Below, one piece after another: positions 58,368-64,000 of a stretch of 64,000 bases of DNA. The number at the start of each line of letters is the position of its first letter. Position 1 is the stretch's first letter. The position numbers and the translations under genes were made by a program. The notes under the pieces are model-generated. The model saw nothing but the letters and a program-made list of their open reading frames with translations, ran no database searches and was not told the origin of the DNA. Source of the stretch: Parazoarcus communis SWub3 = DSM 12120 (GTDB lineage: Bacteria > Pseudomonadota > Gammaproteobacteria > Burkholderiales > Rhodocyclaceae); NCBI RefSeq assembly GCF_003226565.1, contig NZ_QKOE01000003.1, positions 186,001 to 250,000 on the forward strand, written 5' to 3'.

Positions 58368-58772
58368 TTACTTCGATTTCGCCACCAGGTAATCCACTGC
58401 CGCCTTGACCTCGTCATCGGTCAGCGAAGCACCTCCGCCCCTTGCCGGCATCATGCCCTTTGCGCCGGTGAAGCCCTCGATCGCATGCTTGTACAGCACC
58501 TCATCGCCCTGGGCGATCCGCGGTGCCCAATCGGCCTTGTCACCCGGCTTGGGGGCACCCGCCACGCCTGCGGCATGGCACAACGCACACGTCTTCTTGT
58601 AAATGCTCTCACCCGCAGCATTGACCGGCGCCGCGGCCTGGACCGGCGCAGGCGCTGCCGCGACCGGTGCAGGGGCCGACGTGGCGGCCGGACTCGACTC
58701 CTGCCCGCCGCAGGCGGCCAGCAGGGATGACAGCACGGCGGCTGCCATCAGGTGGTGGGCTGTTTTCATCAT
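58368..58772 (-). CDS. Cytochrome c5-type lipoprotein
   Basis: A 134-residue class I c-type cytochrome. It has a signal with lipobox-like LAAC near residue 20, an Ala/Pro linker, the heme site CALCH and a C-terminal methionine ligand region (GAKGMMPARGG). It is a likely electron donor to a denitrification enzyme, and an FNR-type box lies 92 bp upstream. ATG at 58769 is also possible. Confidence 0.9.
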   Translation of the reverse strand: MMKTAHHLMAAAVLSSLLAACGGQESSPAATSAPAPVAAAPAPVQAAAPVNAAGESIYKKTCALCHAAGVAGAPKPGDKADWAPRIAQGDEVLYKHAIEGFTGAKGMMPARGGGASLTDDEVKAAVDYLVAKSK

Positions 58773-58863
58773 TCCTCTCCGATGCTCGATGGGGTCACAC
58801 CCGCCGGGATGACACCCCGACCGGCAGTGAGGCCCATGCTATCGAGCTGCGCTCAGGAATGAA

Positions 58864-58877
58864 TTGACTCGCATCAA
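58864..58877. promoter_or_regulatory. FNR/DNR-type box upstream of the cytochrome gene
   Basis: TTGACTCGCATCAA matches the FNR consensus at 9 of 10 positions. For the minus-strand cytochrome gene its centre is about 41.5 bp before a start inferred from TAGCAT (58841-58836). Confidence 0.7.
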
Positions 58878-58906
58878 TTACGAAAAATGCACCGCCCGGT
58901 GGATGT

Positions 58907-59515
58907 TCAGTGTCCGCCTGGCAACGATAAAGGATCCGCCGATGCGCGCCCCGGCGCACTTCGGAAGGCAAGCACCACAAGCGCGATCAGCCCCGCCAGC
59001 GCCAACGGCACATCGATCAGGTAGTCCCACAGATTGACCGACTCGAGCAAGCCCAGGCGCCACACCGGCAAAGCCAGGACAAGCGCCAGCCCCAGCAGAC
59101 GCATGCCTGCCAGCCAGGCCAGCACGCCCAGCGCCCCGGCGGCGAGCGCCAGGCCCGCTGCATCGTAGCCCCAGGCGTAAGGATCGATCACCGTTGCCCC
59201 GAGCGCAGCCGGGTAGAACGCCGCCCCCACCACACCGAACAAGACCGCAAGTGCCCAACGCTCACGTTGTGCCACATTCAGCCAGCCAGCGCGCGCGCCA
59301 AACAAGCCGACCAGCACCACCAGCGTGGACACCGACAAGCCCGCAAACAGCCCGCGCAGGGCAGCGATCAGGCTGCTGCCGGCAAGTGGCAGGCACAGCA
59401 GGGCGGCGATCACCCCCACCACGACCAGACCGCGTGCCGGCTTGAGCCGCCAGCCGGGCACGCACAGCGCCAGGCCCAGCGCCCAGGCCAGGGTATCGAA
59501 AACGGCAGCGATCAC
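58907..59515 (-). CDS. Polytopic membrane protein of unknown function
   Basis: A 202-residue protein with about six hydrophobic helices and few polar loops. No family is recognised. It is the last of four packed genes, overlapping the BNR/sialidase-like gene by four bases, so it should act on the same surface-sugar pathway. Confidence 0.75.
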   Translation of the reverse strand: MIAAVFDTLAWALGLALCVPGWRLKPARGLVVVGVIAALLCLPLAGSSLIAALRGLFAGLSVSTLVVLVGLFGARAGWLNVAQRERWALAVLFGVVGAAFYPAALGATVIDPYAWGYDAAGLALAAGALGVLAWLAGMRLLGLALVLALPVWRLGLLESVNLWDYLIDVPLALAGLIALVVLAFRSAPGRASADPLSLPGGH

Positions 59516-60786
59516 AGGCGCTCCTCCAGCCAGGCTTGATTGAAGTAGAGATGACGGATGAAGGAGCGATTCCAGGTATACACAAGATGGAAGCCCCCAT
59601 CCGCAGCCCGGATCAGGTAGGGATAGTCATACTGCCAGCCGCAAAGATCTCCGTTGCGACACAGATTGCGCTCGGCGTTGGCCGCCACGGCGGCGACATC
59701 CGGCCCCGGCCCGAGCGTCTGCAGATCTGCTGCAAGCAGCGGGCGGAAGGCGTCCGGACTCAACTCGTGATCGTGATGATCCTGCTTGTCCTCGAAACGA
59801 TGAACCGCACGCCAGTGCCTGCCCTCATCGTTGCTGACCAGCAGCGACAGGCGCAGACGCTCGTCCTCGACATCGTTGGCCACCGCGATCATGCGACCAT
59901 CGTCAAGCCGCAGCGCCGCCAGGGCAGAATTGGGGTTGGCCAGATTGGTCGACTCCGGGGTGCTCCAGCGCTGCCCCCCATCCTGGGTCTGACTGCGCCA
60001 GGCGCGCGGCGGATTCTCGTTGGCATCCCGCATCAAGGCCACTGCACGCGTCGCGTCCTGCACCATCAATACCGGCTGCAGCGTGCGGTGACCATGATCC
60101 ATGCGGATCTTGCGCCTGACCTCGCCCGTGGCCGACAGCACCAGCAACTCGGCAAACTTGCCGCCAAGCTCGTGATACACCGGCACCCCGATCTCGCCAT
60201 TGTCGAAAAACACCGGATTGCCCTTTACCAGCGTACTCAGATTGATGAAGGGCGACGCCACCAGGCGGGTTGCCGGCAGCCAGCTGCGACCCAGGTCCGG
60301 CGAGCGCAGCAGGTTCAGGTGACTGGTGGCCCAGCCGCCCATGGTGACGCTGACATAGATCACCCACAGTTCGCCACTCGGGGTGACAAAGGCCAGCGGA
60401 TTGCCCATCTTGCGCACCAGGGTGCCAAGATCGGCGGAACTCTGCGCAGGCGACGCGATGGCCTGCTGCGCGCCCCAGGCCTTCTCGCCCGGCGCGCGGA
60501 CAGCGGCGTAGATCTGCACCTCGGTGCCGCCTTCACGCTCACCACCAAACCAGGTCGCAAACAAGCTGCCATCGGGCAACTCGGCAATGGAAGCTGCATG
60601 CACGCGCGGCGGAGAGGCGGCGTTGATCAGCGCACTGCTCAGCACCGGAGCACCAGAACTTGCCGGCGCAGCCACCGGTGGAACAAAGCGCTGCGTAAGC
60701 GCCGCCCGGTCCCCCAGACCGGGCCAGGCAGCCCACACCGTCACCGCAGCCAACAGGCCAGCCCCAAACCAACGAAAACGGTTCAT
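59512..60786 (-). CDS. BNR/sialidase-like secreted protein
   Basis: A 424-residue protein with an N-terminal membrane or signal segment (FGAGLLAAVTVWAAWPGLG) and a sialidase-type (BNR_2) propeller, with Asp-box-like words (SPDLGRSWLPA, TQDGGQRWSTP, SNDEGRHWRAV). Families of this kind include true sialidases and non-hydrolytic carbohydrate binders; I cannot assign the activity. It overlaps both neighbouring genes by four bases. Confidence 0.8.
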   Translation of the reverse strand: MNRFRWFGAGLLAAVTVWAAWPGLGDRAALTQRFVPPVAAPASSGAPVLSSALINAASPPRVHAASIAELPDGSLFATWFGGEREGGTEVQIYAAVRAPGEKAWGAQQAIASPAQSSADLGTLVRKMGNPLAFVTPSGELWVIYVSVTMGGWATSHLNLLRSPDLGRSWLPATRLVASPFINLSTLVKGNPVFFDNGEIGVPVYHELGGKFAELLVLSATGEVRRKIRMDHGHRTLQPVLMVQDATRAVALMRDANENPPRAWRSQTQDGGQRWSTPESTNLANPNSALAALRLDDGRMIAVANDVEDERLRLSLLVSNDEGRHWRAVHRFEDKQDHHDHELSPDAFRPLLAADLQTLGPGPDVAAVAANAERNLCRNGDLCGWQYDYPYLIRAADGGFHLVYTWNRSFIRHLYFNQAWLEERL

Positions 60787-62408
60787 TCACCAACCTTGAG
60801 CAAATAGGCGCTCGACAACACCTCGTCCCGACGACGTGGGTCGAGGAAACGGGCATTCAGTCGGGTCACGCGAAAATCCGGGCTGTGCGCGAGCACGGTC
60901 GCCTGCAAACCTGCAGCCATCACGGCCTCACGTCCATGCTCGGACACATAAACCACCACTGGCCGCTGCATGCCACGCAACTCGTCCAGCGTCAGCGTCG
61001 GTGTCAGGCGCGCGGTGGTAAAGTCGAAACTGCCGGCGCGGCCGGCACCTTCGAGGTAGAAGACATCGTCCAGCGCCACCCGTTCCGCCAGCACGGCACG
61101 TCCAAGCACCGTACCCGCCTGATACTCCAGCAAACGCGGGTAGAAGTTGAAGTTCAACAAGATATTGAACACCGCGGCGGTGACCAGCGACAGCACCACC
61201 ACACGCGCGCCACCTTGCCGCCGCAAACTGAGCCCCAGTCCCGCCACCGTCAGCGCCGTCACCACAGCCGCCAGCGTCAGCGACTTCAGCGGAAACACCC
61301 AAGCATGCAACGCGACCCCGATTGCGGTCATCAAGCCGATGGCCAGCACCTGCACGCCCCACAGCCCTCGCCCGGCCGGCTGCTGCACCCGTGGCGCCAG
61401 CCAGGCGGCAAGCAGGATGGAAAACAGCGGCAACAGGATGTTGAGGTAATGCGGCAACTTGAACTGCGAGGCCGAGATGATGGCAAACAACACCGTCACG
61501 GTACCCAGCGTCAGCACCTCGTCACCCGCCTGCGGCCGGAATCCACCCCGTACCAGCCTGCCAGCATGCATCACGAGGGCCCACAAGGTCAGCAAGGACC
61601 ACGGCAGGAAGGCCCACAGGAAGGTATGGACGAAAAACAACGGGTCATCCGCACCCGCATTGCCGAAACGCTCGCCGGCCAGGCGCTCGAAGTTCTGCGA
61701 CCACAGGATGAAGCGCACCCCATCCATGCCAAACTGATGGTGGTAGGCGTACAGGACGGGCGAGGCAAACAACAGCACGATCAGCGGCAGGACCAGCCAG
61801 CGCAGGTCGAACAGGCGCGCCCAGTCTCGGCGATAGACCAGGTGCAGGAAGATCGCGATCGCCGGCATTGCCACCCCGATCATGCCCTTGGTCGCAAAAC
61901 CCAGCGCCAACCCCAGCCCTGCAAGCACCAGATTGCGCCAACGTCCCGCCTCGGCGAACTCGGCCAGTTGCCAGATCGAAAAGATGATCGCGCCGGTCAG
62001 CAGCGCATCCATGCGCACATCGTTGTTGGCCAGCACGAAGGCGATCGAACTGGCGAGGATCAGCGCCGCGAGCCGCCCTACCTCCGCCGTGTGCAGCAGA
62101 CGCCCCAGCCGCCAGGTGGAGTACACCGCGAGCAGCGAGAACAGCAGCGACGGCAGCTTGTACGCAAAGGTCGTGACGCCGAACAGCTTGAACGAGGCTG
62201 CAGCCAGCCAGAACAGCAGGTGCGGCTTGTCCAGGTAATCCTCACCCTGGGTGACCAGGCGCAACCAGTCGCCCGACAGGTGCATGTGCAGGGCAATGCC
62301 GGCATGATGGGCCGAATCGTTGTTCATCAGCGGGACCCAGGCCCCGCCGGCGTAGGCGACCAGCAACAGCAGGCAGGCCGCCCAGGTACTGCGCGCGTCC
62401 AGCCGCAC
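60783..62408 (-). CDS. GT39/ArnT-like glycosyltransferase
   Basis: A 541-residue membrane glycosyltransferase of the dolichyl-phosphate-mannose/ArnT type. It has an early acidic loop (NNDSAHHAGIA) and QGEDYLDKPHLLFWLA, then about eleven hydrophobic helices and a C-terminal periplasmic domain. It should move a sugar from an undecaprenyl-phosphate carrier to a surface acceptor. It overlaps the BNR gene and is 2 bp from the epimerase gene. Confidence 0.85.
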   Translation of the reverse strand: MRLDARSTWAACLLLLVAYAGGAWVPLMNNDSAHHAGIALHMHLSGDWLRLVTQGEDYLDKPHLLFWLAAASFKLFGVTTFAYKLPSLLFSLLAVYSTWRLGRLLHTAEVGRLAALILASSIAFVLANNDVRMDALLTGAIIFSIWQLAEFAEAGRWRNLVLAGLGLALGFATKGMIGVAMPAIAIFLHLVYRRDWARLFDLRWLVLPLIVLLFASPVLYAYHHQFGMDGVRFILWSQNFERLAGERFGNAGADDPLFFVHTFLWAFLPWSLLTLWALVMHAGRLVRGGFRPQAGDEVLTLGTVTVLFAIISASQFKLPHYLNILLPLFSILLAAWLAPRVQQPAGRGLWGVQVLAIGLMTAIGVALHAWVFPLKSLTLAAVVTALTVAGLGLSLRRQGGARVVVLSLVTAAVFNILLNFNFYPRLLEYQAGTVLGRAVLAERVALDDVFYLEGAGRAGSFDFTTARLTPTLTLDELRGMQRPVVVYVSEHGREAVMAAGLQATVLAHSPDFRVTRLNARFLDPRRRDEVLSSAYLLKVGE

Positions 62409-62410
62409 GC

Positions 62411-63418
62411 TCAGACCTTGTAGTAACTGCGGTACCAGTCGACAAAGCGGGCCACACCATCAGCCACGCTGGTCGCCGGCGCGAAACCGGTCCAGGCGTT
62501 GAGCTCGGCGGTGTCGGCGTAGGTGGCGGGCACATCGCCATCCTGAAGCGGCAGGAAGTTCTTCTCGGCCTGCTTGCCCAACGCACGCTCGATCGCCTCG
62601 ACGAAAGCCATCAGCTCGACAGGATCGTGATTGCCGATATTGAACACCCGGAACGGCGCCTTGCTGCGACCCGGGTCGGGTCGATCGGCGTCGAAGTCCG
62701 GGTCGGACTCGGCAGTATGATCCATGGTGCGGATCACGCCCTCGACGATATCGTCGATGAAGGTGAAATCGCGCTTCATCTTGCCGTGATTGAAAACGTC
62801 GATCGGACGGCCTTCCAGGATGGCCTTGGTGAACAGGAACAGGGCCATGTCCGGCCGTCCCCAGGGCCCATATACGGTAAAGAAACGCAAGCCGGTGGTC
62901 GGCAGGCCGTAAAGGTGGCTGTAGGTATGCGCCATCAGTTCGTTGGCCTTCTTTGTGGCGGCATAGATGCTGACCGGGTGATCGACGCTGTCATGCTCGG
63001 AGAACGGCATCTTGGTGTTGCCACCGTATACGCTGGAACTGGAGGCATAGACCAGATGCTGTACCTTGCTGTGGCGGCAGCCCTCCAGGATGTTCATGAA
63101 GCCCACCAGGTTGCTGTCGACGTAGGCATGCGGATTCTGCAGCGAGTAGCGTACGCCGGCCTGCGCCGCCAGATGGATGACCCGGTCGAACTTCTCTTCC
63201 GCGAACAGGCGTTCCATGCCAGCCCGGTCGGCGACGTCCATCTTCACGAAGCGGAAAGCTGCGTTCGGCGTCAGACGGGCCAGCCGGCTCTCCTTCAGGC
63301 TCGGGTCGTAGTAATCGTTCAGATTGTCCAGACCAAGGACTTGGTCGCCACGGGCGAGCAGACGCTCGGAGGCATGCATGCCGATGAATCCGGCCGCGCC
63401 GGTAACCAGGATCTTCAT
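62411..63418 (-). CDS. UDP-glucuronate 4-epimerase-like NAD-dependent epimerase
   Basis: A 335-residue extended short-chain dehydrogenase/epimerase: NAD loop [10 protein letters not shown], catalytic YAATKK with upstream ASSSSVYG, and [16 protein letters not shown], as in UDP-glucuronate/UDP-galacturonate epimerases. The start at 63418 ([11 protein letters not shown]) is standard; an upstream in-frame stretch is intergenic. It is first of the four-gene sugar operon and divergent from waaA. Confidence 0.9.
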   Translation of the reverse strand: MKILVTGAAGFIGMHASERLLARGDQVLGLDNLNDYYDPSLKESRLARLTPNAAFRFVKMDVADRAGMERLFAEEKFDRVIHLAAQAGVRYSLQNPHAYVDSNLVGFMNILEGCRHSKVQHLVYASSSSVYGGNTKMPFSEHDSVDHPVSIYAATKKANELMAHTYSHLYGLPTTGLRFFTVYGPWGRPDMALFLFTKAILEGRPIDVFNHGKMKRDFTFIDDIVEGVIRTMDHTAESDPDFDADRPDPGRSKAPFRVFNIGNHDPVELMAFVEAIERALGKQAEKNFLPLQDGDVPATYADTAELNAWTGFAPATSVADGVARFVDWYRSYYKV

Positions 63419-63533
63419 GATGTAGAGGGCTATCGCAATTGAATTGACGCGGATTATCTCACGAGGAAGATGACGATAGCCCCGCAAGCATGTCACACCC
63501 TATACTTCGGCGATCGCGTTCCGACCGCTGCCG

Positions 63534-64000
63534 ATGCTGCACCGCCTGCCCTATACCCTGATCTGGCTGTTTGCCCTGCCCTTCGTGCTGCTGCGCCTGC
63601 TCTGGCGTGCCAGACTGCAACCTGCCTACCTCAAGCACCTGGGCGAGCGTTTCGGCAGCTACCGCATCCGAGCACCGGGCCCCACAATCTGGCTGCATGC
63701 GGTATCGGTTGGCGAAACCCGGGCGGCCGAGCCGCTGATCCGCGCCCTCCTTGCCCAGTGGCCGGAACACACCGTGGTCCTGACCCACATGACACCAACC
63801 GGCCGCGCCACCTCCAAGGCCCTGTTCGGCAACGAATCGCGCGTACTGCGGGTCTATCTGCCCTACGACATCGGCTGGCTGGCAAAGCGCTTCCTGCGCC
63901 ATTTCCATCCGGACTTCGGCGTGATCATGGAAACCGAACTGTGGCCCAATCTGCTGGCCAGCTGCCGCCGGCAGCAGATTCCGGTCCTGCTCGCCAACGC
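63534..64000 (+). CDS. waaA: 3-deoxy-D-manno-octulosonic acid transferase (partial, cut by window end)
   Basis: The first 155 codons of WaaA, the inner-membrane enzyme that adds Kdo to lipid A. N-terminal hydrophobic segment (LPYTLIWLFALPFVLLRLLW), then IWLHAVSVGETRAAEPLI with the family's catalytic glutamate, THMTPTGRAT and METELWPNL. The ATG at 63534 fits the family N-terminus. A TATACT hexamer at 63501-63506 may be its -10 element. Confidence 0.93.
   Translation, partial: MLHRLPYTLIWLFALPFVLLRLLWRARLQPAYLKHLGERFGSYRIRAPGPTIWLHAVSVGETRAAEPLIRALLAQWPEHTVVLTHMTPTGRATSKALFGNESRVLRVYLPYDIGWLAKRFLRHFHPDFGVIMETELWPNLLASCRRQQIPVLLAN

Overview
The window looks like a GC-rich betaproteobacterial chromosome, most likely a denitrifying Rhodocyclales relative (Thauera/Azoarcus type). 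The grounds are a Tat-exported (clade I type) nosZ cluster, adjacent RegBA-type redox regulators, and housekeeping blocks in a typical betaproteobacterial order (ftsYEX, rsmD-coaD-fdx, lolB-ispE-tRNAGln-prs-rplY-pth-ychF, gpmI). This placement is inferred from gene content; no database search was run.

Layout. 0.1-0.7 kb: a DJ-1/PfpI protein. 0.75-18.9 kb: an accessory island, all on the minus strand, bracketed by a 60-bp direct repeat with one mismatch. It holds a type I secretion ATPase (hlyB-like), two sets of AT-rich small genes, a 3143-residue RTX surface protein, a glycosyltransferase and the membrane fusion protein (hlyD-like). A decayed 3' end of a second hlyB copy lies between the two small-gene sets, and the base-composition boundary falls inside the RTX gene. 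Together these suggest a cassette that has been exchanged at the N-terminus of the exported protein. 18.9-25.4 kb: a ribbon-helix-helix protein, ahpC-ahpF, a NavAb-type voltage-gated sodium channel and ftsY-ftsE-ftsX. 25.6-39.6 kb: paired M16 peptidases, rsmD, coaD, a ferredoxin, a dynamin-like GTPase, mutM, a TPR protein, lolB, ispE, tRNA-Gln, prs, rplY, pth and ychF.

39.66-44.27 kb: a second, smaller island between ychF and gpmI, flanked by a ~65-bp imperfect direct repeat that contains the ychF terminator. It carries the first codons of a P4-type integrase, an AlbA_2/Schlafen-type ATP-binding regulator with an excisionase-like HTH protein, an iteron-like noncoding block (four 22-bp-phased repeats inside a 15-bp inverted repeat), an XRE regulator, paired palindromes and a hipBA module whose hipA is cut short at the repeat.

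44.4-47 kb: gpmI and an EamA transporter. 47.1-58.8 kb: regBA, then nosZ, nosR, a small membrane protein, nosD, nosF, nosY, nosL, a second NosL-like gene and a cytochrome c5-type lipoprotein. FNR/DNR-type boxes lie upstream of nosZ, nosR and the cytochrome gene, each about 41.5 bp from a predicted start. 58.9-63.4 kb: a tightly packed operon for surface sugar metabolism (UDP-glucuronate epimerase-like, GT39 transferase, BNR/sialidase-like protein, small membrane protein). The window ends inside waaA.

The most unusual parts are the RTX/type I secretion island with its hlyB remnant and AT-rich cassette, and the 4.5-kb ychF-gpmI island with its iteron-like block.
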